A stretch of 48,620 nt of DNA, from contig RCAB01000456.1 in the NCBI GenBank assembly GCA_003640385.1, positions 1 through 48,620 on the forward strand, given 5' to 3'. How positions within the stretch are numbered: position 1 is the stretch's first letter; each line of letters opens with the position of its first letter. The stretch comes from Setaria digitata. Lineage: Eukaryota; Nematoda; Chromadorea; Rhabditida; Setariidae. The position numbers and the translations under genes were made by a program. Under the pieces are notes generated by a model, which was not told where the DNA came from, did not search any database, and saw only the letters and a list, made by a program, of their open reading frames with translations. Shown here in pieces: positions 1 to 13,589 of this stretch.

Positions 1-635
1 TTTCCTTTCAAATTTTACATCAATAATTGAAACGAAAATGGAAAATTAAGTAAGGTTAATTTCGAAAAAAGTTCTCCTTAAAAAAAAAAAAAAAAAAAGA
101 AAAAACACAAAAAAGTATAAATAGAAAAAAGAAAAGAAAGAAAAAAAAAACGTCAAAAGAAAGGAATGAATTTGTAGTAAAAAGAAAAATGAATATTTTT
201 TAACATTCAAAAGTTTCTTTTATTAGCTAATAATACATCTTCTTTTTTTTTCATTTTCTTTTCTTGAGAAATTCATTTTTTTTTTCTTTTTTCTTTTTTT
301 TTTTTTTTTATTTTTTTTGCTAGCTATGATTAAATTGTAAAGATACCTTTCCTCTCCTCCATTCATCTCTCCATTTTCCTACCTATTTTTTCACCTGCTC
401 ATTTGGTTTCAATCATTTTACCAACTCATCCATTCATTCATTTCTTTTTTTTTTTCTCTTCTTTTTTTACCTCCAATATTAACCCATCCCCTCTCCTCAC
501 CTTCCCATTCTTCAACAATATTCTTTTCTCGAGAGAAAAATTCTTTCGTTGGTTCAAATCTACCTTGACATTCTCTTCCATTGTTTTATTATAATTTCCA
601 AAAGAAAAATTCCAACAATTCTTCCTCCCTCTGCT

Positions 636-905
636 TCACCTGTCCTTTTCTCTCGGTCACATATCACGATTCTACTCTCCCCCCCGTCTTACCTGTGCTT
701 TTCTCTCGGTCACTTATCACGATTCTACTCTCCCCCCGTCTTACCTGTGCTTTTCTCTCGGTCACTTATCACGATTCTACCCTTTCTCTTGCTTTTCCTG
801 CGCTTTTCTCTCGGTAGCTTATCACCATTCTACCCTTTCTCTCGCTTTTCCTCCGCTTTTCTCTCGGTAGCTTATCACCATTCTACCCTCTCCGATTTTA
901 CCTCT
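636..905. repeat. 53-bp CT-rich minisatellite, about 5 copies
   Basis: TTTTCTCTCGGT recurs at 646, 699, 751, 804 and 857 (spacing 53, 52, 53, 53), each followed by TATCACNATTCTAC. The first three and last two copies form two subtypes (GGTCAC and GGTAGC). Open frames across it are phase accidents, since the unit is not a multiple of three. Confidence 0.88.
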
Positions 906-2152
906 CTCTTCTTGCTTCTCTACCCGCCCTTTTCTACCTTTTCCGTTAATTATTTCCATATTTATTAACTTCTATTTTACCCAAAATCTTCTTTCTTTAA
1001 CAGAAAAAAAAATTTTTTTCAAGCAAAAAAGCTTTTTGAATTTGCTAATTTCTCAAATTAACATAATTAATTATTCGCAAAAAATAATTAATTCATGCAA
1101 TATATTATGAGCAAATTTACCGATTCACACAATTTGCTAATTTTGTTTGTAAAATTTAGGCGAAAATTTTAAATCATTTTTTTCATCTTTTCTACTATTG
1201 CTATTATTGCAGTTGTCGTAAATAATAATCGTAGCATTTTTTCGAATAAATATTTAAATTCGATGAGGGAATTAAAATTTTAAAATTCTAATAATGAGAA
1301 TAATAGAATTCACTGATATAGTTTGAAGGCTGTTTTGTTGTTTGTTTGACCGAGAAATCGACACCATCTATATCCTACCGGCAAAGTTCTTCAAACTTAA
1401 GTGAATTGTTATAATAGTTTTGGAAATAGTTATAGTAATAATAATTATAATGATGTTGGTAATGGCAATGATGATGATGATGTTGATGGCGATAATGATG
1501 AGGTTGGTGATGATGATCGCAGTAAAACATACTAAGGCATCTTGAGCATGTTTATTCTCAGGAATATGATTCAATTCTAATAGTTTGAATTTTGATATTT
1601 ACTCACTTCCTATCCTTGAACTAATTTTTCATTTCCTCTATAATAATAGTCAATCACTAGCAATGTGTAATCTTTAGAAATCTATTAACTACAATCATTT
1701 TTATGAATAAAATTTTTAATTTAATAATTGAAATCGATATTAGGCAAAAGTTAATGTATTATTTTAGAATAATCGAAGAAATTTTTGCAAATCCTTCCCT
1801 TTTTCTTTTTCTTTTTCTTTAAATTTTCCCTAAGCCATTTTTTCTCTTTTCTTTTTTCTCATTTCTACACGAACTAGCAAGAAAATAAGTTTGAAAAAAA
1901 GAAAAAAAGATTTTGGAATAAGAAGAATTTCAGGAATGAACTGGAAAAAAAAATGAAAAATTAATCGATAATTGATATTTTTAAGTATTTTAGTTTTATT
2001 TTGTTCCTTTTTGTCATGGCTTAAACATAAATTATATTATTCATAGATGTAATTATTGCTCTCTTCCAATTTTTTTTTTTCTAATTACAAAAATTTTCGA
2101 TTTGTTTCTATTTTTATTTTGCTGTGCATCGCTTTCCTAAATATTGCCATCA

Positions 2153-2175
2153 TTATCATGATTAAATCATGATAA
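2153..2175. repeat. 10-bp inverted repeat with 3-nt loop
   Basis: TTATCATGAT - TAA - ATCATGATAA. Not followed by a T-run typical of a terminator and not in a gene; structural role unknown. Confidence 0.75.
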
Positions 2176-3889
2176 ATAATGGTAAATGAATAGCCATGAA
2201 GCATCCAAATAAATATATGACGGATTTAATCATGGAGCTTATTATCTTGTAACTTAATATTTAATAATGAATATCACAGTAGGCTTAAGAAATAAACAAA
2301 AAGTGTTGAGTCAAAATTGAATTAGTAAATTTGGGAATATTTTCTCACAGTGAATAGGCCGATATTATTAATTAAGGTAAATTATTACTAGCGCTTTACC
2401 ATATTATGAAAATTAAGAAAAAGAAGCAATAATTAATAATTAAATAATTTTAACATTTATAATATTAATAAAAATTGCATAAACAATTAGTAACAAAAAT
2501 GATGATAATAGTAAAATCACTTATAATAGTTCATAAAGATAATAATAGCGATTGGTAACCGTAACAGTAATTGACGGCGATGATAATATAATGATAAAAG
2601 TAACAATAATATCAATTAATCAATTACTTAATACAAAAGTATTAATATAGAAGGGAAGGTTCGGTGATAATTTTTATAGGATTTCTAAGTGAGCCAAAAT
2701 ACGTCTTCCTCAACAGGTGGGCAAGTAATTAACCGAAAATATAAACGCATCGTTGGATACATTTATTTTTTCCTTTATATTCCTTCTCTCTCTCTCTCTC
2801 CCTCTCTCTCGCTTTCTTTTTCATCCCCTCTCTCTTTCATTCCGTACTTTCTGTTTCCTTCACTCTCACTATCTTTTTTTTTCATTACCTCTTTTTTTAT
2901 ATAAGAAATTTTGAATTATTCAGAATATATGGGAAATTTGTATGGGAAATTTCTCAAGTTATCATGGTCTTCTTCCTAAATATCAGCTTATCATTTTCCA
3001 AAATTCTTTTTTCTTTCTGATAAATCGTGATATTTCAAAAAAATCTGTTCATTAAACCTTGCATGAATTTTAATTTCCTTTTTTTTTTTCATTTCATTCA
3101 ATTCCTTTTATTATTCAATTAATGACTGCAGCAGCAACAATAACAATAAGAATAACAATAGCAATAACAATAAGAATAATAAGGACACAATAACAGCAAT
3201 ATAAAAATTTACAGCTAAATAAATTCATACTGAAAAAATAATAAATTATACCATCTTATACAATATTATGCATTAAATTACATAACTATACTGAAATCGT
3301 ATATAACACAAACTATTTGAATTTAGTCGCTTTATTAAAATTCTACAAATTGTTTTTTAAAATTACAATAGCAATTAAAATGTTGCAAAAAAAAAATTAA
3401 TGCTTATTTTGACAAACTGCAACAAATAATAGTAGCAATAAATAATAGTGATTATAATAACTATAATAATAACAAAAAATAAAAATAAAATTAGCAATAG
3501 CAGTACTAACAACAATATTAGTAACAATAATAATAAGAATAATTAAAAGTAGTATTAATTAATAATAACAATGATAATGGTAATAAAATAATAATAAATA
3601 AACAATAAACAAATGGACAAGATGAAAATAAATAAATGAAAAATAGAAATAAATAATAACAATAAATAATAATAATAGCAATGATAATTAATAATAATGA
3701 TAAGCTAACCATCTCCTTAGCAAATTTTCTCTAAATTAGCTGCTCATTATAAGTGTTTGTGGCAGTTCAGCTTATATTCAATGATATACAATTATACTTA
3801 ACTTCCCAAGCCTTATACGACTTGAAATAGTAACGCCAATTAAGGATTGCTCAACAGCTTAATATGTATTGAAGTATATTTATATATTT

Positions 3890-4063
3890 ATTTATACTCA
3901 TATACATATTATATATGTAGTATATCCTTATGTATATACATATGTATAAGATATATATATATATAGTATATATATACTCATATATATATATATATATATG
4001 AGTATATGAGTATATATATATATATACTCATATACATATAATATGTATATATATATATATGTT
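3890..4063. repeat. AT dinucleotide tract with inverted TATACTCATA/TATGAGTATA motifs
   Basis: (TA)n interspersed with ATATACTCATATAT and its reverse complement, giving long self-complementary arms around 3970-4045 that could extrude as hairpins. Confidence 0.8.
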
Positions 4064-5136
4064 TGTGTTAGTGTGCTTCGTTATTAATAAGAATTTTGAG
4101 AAGAGGAAGAGATCTTTCTTCGTTTCGAGTAAGTAATTAACTAACTGAATTTCTCTTCCCTCACATTTTCAACTTCTTTACTTTAATGTTTTCATCTTTT
4201 CCTTCCTATTATCATAGATTTTTTTTTTATTTATTTATTTAAATTTAACTCTCTCTTTTTTTTTTTAATGTTTATTCATCTAAATTTTGTACATATATGT
4301 GCGTATGTAATTTTTTTTTTTTTTTTTTGTGATAAATAAATAAAAATATAATTTAATTTTTTTTGATTTTTTTCCTTAGCACCAATTATTTTTATCTAAG
4401 CCTAAACAATAAAATTAATAAAATTGACAAGAATGAATAGTTTTGATCATTAATTTATTAAATACTTTATAAATGTGTACTGGAAATACATGAAGAAAGG
4501 AGTAAAAAAAAAAAAAAAGTTTTTATTCGGTTTTTGATTTTTTGAATATTTTTGTTCTTTTTTTCTAACTTGATAAATAATTAGTAATTAGCAAAATTAG
4601 CAGAAGAAAATGGAGAAAGTGGTCATTAGAATATAATATAATGCAGAAATACGTATTTGTTGACAGAACAACAATGATGATATGTAATTTTAATCCTATT
4701 TGATTTTCGATTTCTTTCTTAATTACATCTTAGCAACTTAATAACTAACTTAATGATATTAGGCTAGAAAAAATGTCTCCAGAATAAGCGCTATAATATA
4801 TTGTGGTAAAACAAAAGTTCATTCAAATTTATAAGTGAATATTTTTTTTCTAGTCTAAAATGAAGATTTGAAAATTTCGTAGAATTTTTTTCACAACCTA
4901 TTTAGCAGTTGATAATAAGTAATCATTAAGATAAAATTCTTTCCTTCCGTATTTCCTGTAGTACAAAAATTTTCAAATGTTAATTAAAACACATTCATTC
5001 ATTAATAAAATCAAATGAAATACAAAAGTTTGCTATAGTTAAAAGTTCCGCTGAAATTACGAAATGCATTATCATTGTCACTATTATCACCATTATAACC
5101 GATTACAGCTACAGTTTCTCAATGTTATCTGTATTG

Positions 5137-5342
5137 CCTAATAATAATAATAATAAAAGTAATAGTAATAGTATTAACAATAATAACAGTAATAATAATA
5201 ATGGTGATAATAATAACAGTGATAATAATAACAGTAATAATAATAATGATAATAATAATAATGATAATAATAATAATGATAATAATAATAATGGTAATAA
5301 TAATAATGATAATAATAATAATGACAATAATAATAATAATGA
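5137..5342. repeat. AAT microsatellite with 15-bp higher-order GAT interruptions
   Basis: Mostly AAT triplets, interrupted by GAT or GGT/AGT every fourth or fifth triplet so that (AAT)4GAT repeats with a 15-bp period. It creates poly-Asn, poly-Ile and poly-Leu open frames on both strands that are not genes. Confidence 0.9.
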
Positions 5343-5847
5343 TGTTATGAATAATCTCATAAGAATTCCTGTTGTTCATTTATTAGTCACATTATCATAT
5401 CATTCTTTTATTTCTTTTATTTTTATTTTTTGAAATTAATTAATTAAATTTGAAATTAATTAATTAACCATTTAACTATTGCTCGAATTAAAAAAGAATA
5501 TTGCTAGATCATTTTTTAATACTAATTTATTACTACTATCTGTAAATTTCTATTCTCCGAAAATAGCTAGAGAGAGAGGGAAGTAGAGAGGTAGTGAGAG
5601 GGAATCCCATATTACAGCAATTAGAGCCATCTTAAACAATTAAATTTTTTAGTTCTAAAATATTTTTTCGAACTAGGAAATTTTTTCCCAATAGACAAGA
5701 AAAAAAAAAACAAGAATGAGCCATATTTGATGATATAAGGAAAAAGAAAAAAAAAGGAAAAAATGGAAATTGGTTGAATGGCGATAGTCTGAAGACCTCC
5801 CGTAAGTGTTGGTATTCTTTTTTTTTTTTATTTATTTATTCATTTTT

Positions 5848-5879
<32 letters not shown>

Positions 5880-6811
5880 TTTTTTTTTTTTTCTTGATAA
5901 AGAAGACGATGAGGAAGGTTTTTATGGCAAAAGTTGAGCATATGCTGATGATTTTATATTTTATCAATCTATTCTGATACATTGACTGATCAATGAATGA
6001 TAAATCGGTAGATTGATTGATTGGGCATTTGTCATTTCGATATTCATTTCGCTTTTGCTAATCACTAATATTCAGGCTTTTTTTAAAATTTTCTACCAAA
6101 TTTTTCATTAAAAGAAGGAAAACCAAAAAAGCATAAACAAAAAAGCAAAAGCAAAAAATTAAATAAATAAATAAAAAAAACAAAATATATTCTTTTTTCT
6201 TGCCACTTATTGTGTGTATTTTAAGTTTTCCTACAAAAAAAAAAAAAAAAAAAAAAAAAAGTGGAAAAATAAATTAACAACAGCAATAATAAATAGTAAA
6301 AAAATTATTTTTTTTTTTTTATTTTAGCTCATATTTCATTTTTATAGTTCCCAATTCCTAATCTTTTTCACTTTTTACCATTTCAAATTGAAATATTGCA
6401 ATAAAAACAGTAGTAGCAGAAGGAACAAAAGAAAATAAAAATTATTCTGTTTTCTATGTTTTATCTTAGATATATTAAGCAAACAAGCAGTAGCAATAAA
6501 ATTTTTTGTTACTTACTATTTGTAAATTATTTTCGTTACAATTATTTTCCTCTCATTCATTTAATTATTAATGTTCTGTTTAATATCAAGCAGTTTTCTT
6601 TCCTGTTTTATTTTCCTTTAACATTAATGTCATTTCAAAATTTCCAACTTCATGTAATCATTATTTTTCATTGTAATCATGAATATAATCATCATTTCGT
6701 TATAATCAATGCATATATAATTAGTATGCATACATCTTTTTATTATCTTTTTACAATTTAATTAAATTATAATAACCATGCACTATTCATTACTCTGGTG
6801 GTGCACCACAT

Positions 6812-6830
6812 ACACACACACACACACACA
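6812..6830. repeat. (CA)n microsatellite
   Basis: About nine to ten uninterrupted AC dinucleotides, followed by TGTATATGTATACATAT. Confidence 0.9.
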
Positions 6831-6925
6831 TGTATATGTATACATATTGATTGCGGATCTTCATTGTTTAATTAATTATAATATATTAATCATCACTGTT
6901 ATTTAGATATCATGTGTGACGACAT

Positions 6926-6980
6926 ATATATATATATATATATAAAAAGTTATATAAATATATATATATATATATATATC
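6926..6980. repeat. (TA)n microsatellite
   Basis: Two TATATA runs flanking AAAAAGTTATATAAA; simple AT dinucleotide repeat. Confidence 0.85.
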
Positions 6981-7086
6981 TTCATACTATTACAGTTAAA
7001 ATCAATTATGATAATTAATCATTAAAGACATATGCAATGCAATTTTATATCTTTAAGTAGTTGTGTTTTATTTGTATTTTGATAGG

Positions 7087-7185
7087 TTTATATTTTATAA
7101 ATTCATATTAGTTTATATTTTATATTTTTATATTTTATAAATTCATATTAGTTTATATTTTATATTTTTATATATTCATGTCTTA
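7087..7185. repeat. 40-bp AT-rich tandem repeat, about 2.4 copies
   Basis: ATTCATATTAGTTTATATTT begins at 7101 and again at 7141, an exact 40-bp period, preceded by a partial copy. Confidence 0.85.
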
Positions 7186-7605
7186 TGTATACATCTTGTC
7201 TTGATAATAGTTATATTTATTCATTAATAGAGTAAATTTGAAAAATTTGCAAGAAATCGCTAGGGAAGTTGTTGTCAATTGTTACTATTATAATAATGAA
7301 AGTGAAAAGAGCTAATTAGGTATTTTAAGAGTTATAAAATGAAATTTGTATGCTTAAATTTATATATTCTTTTCTTAGAACTTACAGAACCAAATTTTTG
7401 CCCTTCTTTTTCTTCTTAATTTATTTAATTATTTTTTGTTTCATTTCAATCCATTGACTCTTTTTAAATGCCAATTTAAAATAGAATTCATTTTTTCCTT
7501 TCAAATATTTAAACTTTTCTGCAATCTTATGCAAATGAATTGCTATGCTAATTGATTTATATCGCTTCCGTCTTCTCCTTCTTCTTTTTTGTCTTATAAT
7601 TTTAT

Positions 7606-8070
7606 TTTTATATTGATGATAAATCATTTCTAGTGCTTGTATGATAGGATTAAAAAATTATGATTTAGATGTAGAAGCAGTATTGTTAATTAGAGTGATT
7701 TTAATTAATATAAAAAAGTTACAGGTGACATGATATTGAAAAATCAAAAAGTTTTGTTGGGAAAAAATTTTTAAGAAATTTAAATTGAAAAATGAAAGTA
7801 GAAAAGTTAGCTAAAAAAGTGAAACTGAAAGTCGAAAGTGATAAGATTAACATAATGGAAGGAGAAAGACATTTGAATGAAACAAAAACCACCATGAACA
7901 AAAATTATGGCACTAATGAAATTATCCTAGTTGACAAAAATGGAACTAATTTACCATAAATATATGAAATCTTGTTATGGATAAACAGTTCATCATTACT
8001 TTTGAAAGTGGAAATTTTATATTGATGATAAATCATTTCGATGATAAACAGTTCATCATTACTTTTGAAA
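7606..8070. repeat. Dispersed short direct repeats (25 and about 27 bp)
   Basis: A 25-bp block containing TTGATGATAAATCATTTC occurs at 7606-7630 and 8015-8039. GATAAACAGTTCATCATTAC plus seven more bases occurs at 7980 and again at 8043 (63-bp offset). Local duplication; no gene seen between. Confidence 0.75.
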
Positions 8071-8689
8071 ATGATAATGCAAATTTTTTTTTTTTTTGAA
8101 AATGATAATCATTAGTAATATATCTTCATGATTAGTGATGTATTTGGATATGATAAATATTGCAAAATAAGCTAACATGATTATTTGTAGTGATTAAGTT
8201 GAAGAGAAAAACGATGTATGAAAAGAATATATGGCAAAATTTGATGATAAATATAATTTTGATAATTTTTTGTTACGGCTAAGCTAAACTGATAACTTGT
8301 CAGTATTAAATTGAAGTATTAAAAACTGATCATTAGTATCATGATATAACGAAGATAAATTGTAGGGTAATATAAATAAGCGACATAAAAAAGAATGGTA
8401 AAATGTTCAGTGCAATATACTGAAATACTTAATTTTATATCAATATGAAAATACAAATTTAATAAAATAAAACAAGTTATGATGGAATGTATGAAGTATT
8501 TAGGATAAATTGGCATTTAATTGATAACATGAAATATAACTAAATAATTATATATACGTGCTACAGGTGATTTTTGGTCTGAATATGAAGAATAAATAAT
8601 ATATTTAAGTAAAAACAATGTATTCAAGTATTCATGTGGATGCGAGCAATAAATTCGAACAAATAGATTATGAATTATTATTCATAGTC

Positions 8690-8752
8690 CATTTGAGTAT
8701 AAATTAAGTAATCCATTTGAGTATAAATTAGTCCATTTAAGTATAAATACGA
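8690..8752. repeat. 22-27-bp tandem repeat, 3 copies
   Basis: CCATTTGAGTATAAATTA occurs twice and CCATTTAAGTATAAATA once, separated by AGTAAT or GT. Confidence 0.8.
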
Positions 8753-9170
8753 TTTGCAAAATAATATATTAAAATGTAGATGTTGGTTTATTCAAGTACT
8801 AAATGATATGTATTATAAGTATTGATATGGACAATATAACATATTATACTTGTATGCAAATATGATAATAATTATAAATATATGAGTACATATTCGTTTA
8901 TAATAAGAAAATCATTTTGCGTTTCGATGTATCAGTGCATTATTTTGATACGTAGAACTGGATGGTGATGATATACACATAAGAAGTCATTAAATTCAAT
9001 AATTAATGAATTAGGCTTTGTGATTGTAAGCTCTAAGCTTGTACTTTTAGTCTAGATCTTCCTAAGCAGATGGTTATTGTTTGCATTTAACAATTGTCCA
9101 CTTGTAATTGTCAGCACTCATCAGGTATATAGACCATCAATAATTCATATCAGTATCAATAGAACACTGT

Positions 9171-9184
9171 TGACCTTTGACCCC
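9171..9184 (-). promoter_or_regulatory. Candidate nuclear-receptor DR1 site
   Basis: The minus strand reads GGGGTCAAAGGTCA, which matches the DR1 consensus used by HNF4/RXR-class receptors. It lies at the end of a comparatively complex, non-microsatellite stretch (about 8990-9230), which increases its interest. Confidence 0.4.
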
Positions 9185-12100
9185 ATCTGTAAAATTCTAA
9201 TAGTTTTTAAACCTGAATGACGAAACAATGTCAATTATTTCGTCGGATTATTACTTTACAAGTTTTAAATGCCATTACGATTAGGAGTGATAAGTTTGAA
9301 AAAAGTGCAACAAAAATTTTCCCTTTACTTAATTTATTTCCCATATTTTTTTCTTTCACGAACAAAAAAAAACTGATAGCAATAAATTTTTTTTAAGTAA
9401 AATAAAAAAAAAAGATAAATTTAAGATGAATAGCCAATAATAATAGTTGTTTCTTGTTAATTAGTTCACCGAAAACTTGACATTGTCTTGCATTTTATTA
9501 TAGATTGAAATGATTTTAATAAAAATTATTTTATTGAAATTAATACCCGTCAATTGCATCACTTTTTTAATGCTTTTTTTTTCCGAAGTAAAAAAAAACA
9601 AAGCTTATTATTGTTAAGTGAATTATTTGTCTGTTGTCGTTAACATTGTCACCATCTCTGTCACTATCATTATCAGCATCATCATTACTATTCTTTTTAT
9701 TATTACCATCGCTACTGCAGTTCTAATTATTAAATTCGCTATCAGCATCATTGCTAGGAACAAAACCATCAATATTGTCATATTGAATCAATGCCTTTAT
9801 CATTGTTATCACTTTCATAGTCATCAACAGAACTATTATCAGTAAATAAAGCTAAAGTAAAAGTGTACTAACCATTTCTTCATTTTCTATCTCTCTGGTC
9901 ATGATAAGTTTTGATTAATGAATAAGTGATTGACAATTTACATTTGCTTAGGTTATTAATTCATTAAGTCGTTATGATTTGAAGTAATCACTAAAATGAA
10001 TGATTAAATTATAATGATGATTTATAATATGAAATTTTTAATCAACATCCAGAAAGAAATGAGCATTTTAAAACTTTGAAATTTTAAATAAGTTATTAAT
10101 ATATATTCAAAATTTTAAATTCCGCAACTACTCATACTACTATTGTAATAATGCAATTATTACTACAATTTTTGTAGTCCAAACAATACTTAATTACTTT
10201 TGTCAAATAAAAGTGATGTGTAACAAATAATAAATGATATTTTAAATAAGAAAGGTAACAAAAGAAAAAGAATTTGTTAAAAATATGCAAAAAAAAAAAA
10301 AATGATAAAACTATGAAAGCATAAGTTAAAACGAAGAGGAGGAAAAGTAAGATAAAATAAAATAGAATAAATAAACAAACGAGTAAACAAAGAAAACGAA
10401 GAAAAAAAAAAGTAAAAATTATTAATAAATAAATTGAAAATTAAAGCCTTTTTTTTACTCCTAATTTTTTTTTTTTCTTTTAATAAGATAAAAAGATTTC
10501 TTTTTGCGGCAAATAAAAGCGACAATATCTATAAGTAAATTGGTAGCCTGTTGCACATTGAGTTATGGTTCAGTGATATTCATTAATTTTACTTTTCTTT
10601 TTTCGTTCTCCTTCAAAAATTTAAAAAAAGGATGAAAAAAGAGAAGGAAAGAGATCAAATGACTGAAAAAAAAAAAGCGAAATTATTTTACTAATTTTTT
10701 AAATTATTAAAAAAAAAAAAAAATAAATTTTCCTCCTTTTCTCTTTCTCCATTTCTATCTATCTATCTCAGTCTTATTTCTTTCTTTTTTTTTTTTTTTT
10801 TGCAAATAAATTTTTCTTTTCTTCTCTCTCCCTTTCTTTTCACAGTTTACCTGTTTCCTATTTGATGTGATTATTACGGTTTTATTATTCTCATTAATTC
10901 CTATGTATATATTGCTGTTTTATTCACCTCACCCATTCATTTATTACTATGATTTCCTGCTCTTTTCGGCATTCGTACGCTATTATAATCCAATTTTTTC
11001 TTTTTTTTTGCCACTCATTATTTTACCGCTTCTTCTTATTAATTTATTAATTTGATTAATTCTCCAAACGTTTTATTTTATCTTGAATATAATTAGAAAT
11101 TAATTAAATGAAAAAAAATTATCATAAATTATCATTTTGTTTGAATAAAATAATATAAAATTTTGACTAAATAGGGGAAAAATGTCTAAACAATTCATTT
11201 AAATATTTAGCTAAAGATGGTCTGGCAAATGATTAACTTGCTGTATTCATAGAAACTTTAATTAAACTTCCTTTTCATAAATTTACTTTTATAGTAAGAC
11301 TTGAAACTTGAATATATCGGTATTGAAATACGCAATTTGGTATCATAGTAATTACATGAAGCATTACTAATTGATGCTAAAATTTACGTCAGAAACTACA
11401 ATTACAATTTCTATCTGCTTGTGAACTTGAAAATTTGATAAAAATTGTTTAATAAAAAATGCATTTTCAATTTCAGCTAAATACTAAATGCTTAATTTTA
11501 TTCGAAAATTTTAAAAAGTAAAAAAAAAAAAAGAAGAGATGAAAAAGAAGAAGAAGAAAGAAAAGAAAATGAAGAAATAAGTTGAAGCAAATCTTTAACC
11601 GGAAATGAGAAACTAATAATTTCTCATCATGGAAAATGGTATTTTTATTAATAATTTTTCATCCTACTTCTTATCTATTTTTTTTTTTTTTAATTTTCAT
11701 CCTTAAAATTTTTTTTTTTTTTTGTTTTTTGAATTTTCCTCCTCCTCTCTTCTTTTTTTTTTTTTTTAAAGAAATCTTTTTGCATGAAACATTTTTGAAA
11801 TATGAAGGATTTTGTAAACTTTAAATACATATTCAACGTTTGTCGATGCTATCATAATTAATCGGTCTGAGAGAAAATTAAATGCTTAGTTAAGTGTTTC
11901 TTCCCCTTCCGCCTTTATACAATAATGTAAATGATGAAATTTTAAAAAATTTTTAAAAGAAGGGGATAAACCTGATGCAACATAACATTTATTTTTCTTT
12001 TTTTCTCCGTCTTTTTTTCTTCCCTTTTTTTTTGCGCTAAAAACTTTTCAAAAGTTAATTTTCTTGTCATTGTTGAAAAATTTTTCCTTTCATCGTTACT

Positions 12101-12659
12101 TGCACTATTCTCAAATTTTATTTATTATTTTTGGAAAATAAAAAATAAATTATTGTATGACTGCTGTTATTGTATAATTTTATTAATTTTTATGATTGCA
12201 AAATCCTAAAAATTTACTAATGAAATGAATTAATAATTAAAAAATTAAGCAACAAAAATTTAATAATAATTAAAGTGTTAAATGACATGAACAAAAAAAA
12301 AAAAAAAAAAAACTTCTCATACTTTCATATTTATGCTATATGTAAGATGAAGTAAACAAGAGAAAGTTGAAATTTTCCTATTCATATAATCTTTTTTATA
12401 TATATATATAAAAAAATTTAAAATCGTTTGATATAGCATTATGTATACATATATATTTTAACTTATGCAACAAACAAGCATGCCTTTCAAAAATTACAAA
12501 ATATTATTTACTGTCGTATGAGTTCAGAACAATTCCGGAAAAGTGACTTTGTGTGCAATAAATTAGATGCAATTAATTGCTCTAACAAGTAAGAATAATG
12601 GAATTTTGATTTTCGTTTTTTGCATTTGCATGCACTTCAGGAATCAATCTGCATTCCTT

Positions 12660-12860
12660 GCATGTTAATGATAGAGATTGCAAGCATGCATTCTATGTAC
12701 TGTTGTTCCAGCAAATGTATAATTGCAAGGATGCTAATGTTCTAGCAAATCCATAATTGCAAAGCAGGCTGTTCTTTTAGCAAATGCATAAAATACAAGA
12801 GTGCTATTGTTCTAGCAAATGAATAACTGCAAGCAGACGATTGTTCTAGGGAAATGTGTG
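12660..12860. repeat. Degenerate ~35-bp tandem repeat, about 5 copies
   Basis: GTTCTAGCAAAT or close variants start at 12704, 12739, 12771, 12809 and 12843, each followed by CATAATTGCAAG-like sequence and a GC-containing spacer. Unit length varies from 32 to 38 bp. Confidence 0.78.
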
Positions 12861-13589
12861 ATGCTGTGATATGCATATTAGTGCAAATATCTAATATCGG
12901 ACATTTTATTTGCACAAATTTTTTACAATTTTTCTTTCAGCTTCCTTTTTTTTTTTTTTTTATTAGCCAATAAATTAATCATTTTTAGTTATAATTTTAA
13001 ATGTCTAGCTTAGAGTGTTAAAAATTTATTTCCTTAAATTATGGAAAAATTGCCGAAATTTCTAACCGCTAATTATTATTTCGTAAATTTTAATTTTCTA
13101 TTTCATAAAAGAAATGTTTAAATCATTTTATTTTTAGTTGTAAATTATCAAATGCTAAAATAATCATTTGCATAAAAAGCATTTGTTTAAGCAATGTGAC
13201 ATGTCACAATTGGTAATTGGCATTCTTGAAGTGTTTATTATTTATTATTTGCTATTAAACTTATGATTAAAAAAAAAAAAATGCTGTAGAAATAAATTAT
13301 GATAGTGTAATGATGTCATCAATTCTCCGTTCATATTTCATTTTATTATTTCTTTTCAGTGCTTCTTTAAAAGAAAAAGAAAAATTTAACATTACCATAT
13401 CTCTAATGATTGAATGAAAAAGGAACATGGCGAACAAAAAAGAAGAGAAAGCCTAGAGGAGTGAAATGTATGCGACTTTCAGTTTTCATCATCAGATGAT
13501 CATTTGGAGGATCACTGCGGAAGATTTGAAGATGGAGGTGAAGCGGAAGGTAGGGATGGAGGAAGGGGGTAAGAATGGGTCGACGGAAG

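Larger units (their letters stand above)
906..5136. other. AT-rich non-coding stretch
   Basis: Poly-A/T runs, CT-rich patch at 2785-2890, degenerate AAC/AAT tract at 3120-3200 and 3420-3700, AT tract at 3890-4063. Frames here read as Ile/Asn/Phe/Leu runs. I see no gene. Confidence 0.7.
5350..12650. other. AT-rich non-coding stretch with a more complex block near 9.0-9.2 kb
   Basis: Homopolymer and GAT-type degenerate triplets throughout. The block 8990-9230 is less repetitive and ends with the DR1 motif. 9610-9845 is degenerate ATC/ATT triplet sequence. No coding exon recognised. Confidence 0.65.

Noticed and set aside
5109..5433. Overlapping poly-Leu, poly-Ile and poly-Asn frames on both strands
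   Set aside because: Direct products of an AAT microsatellite.
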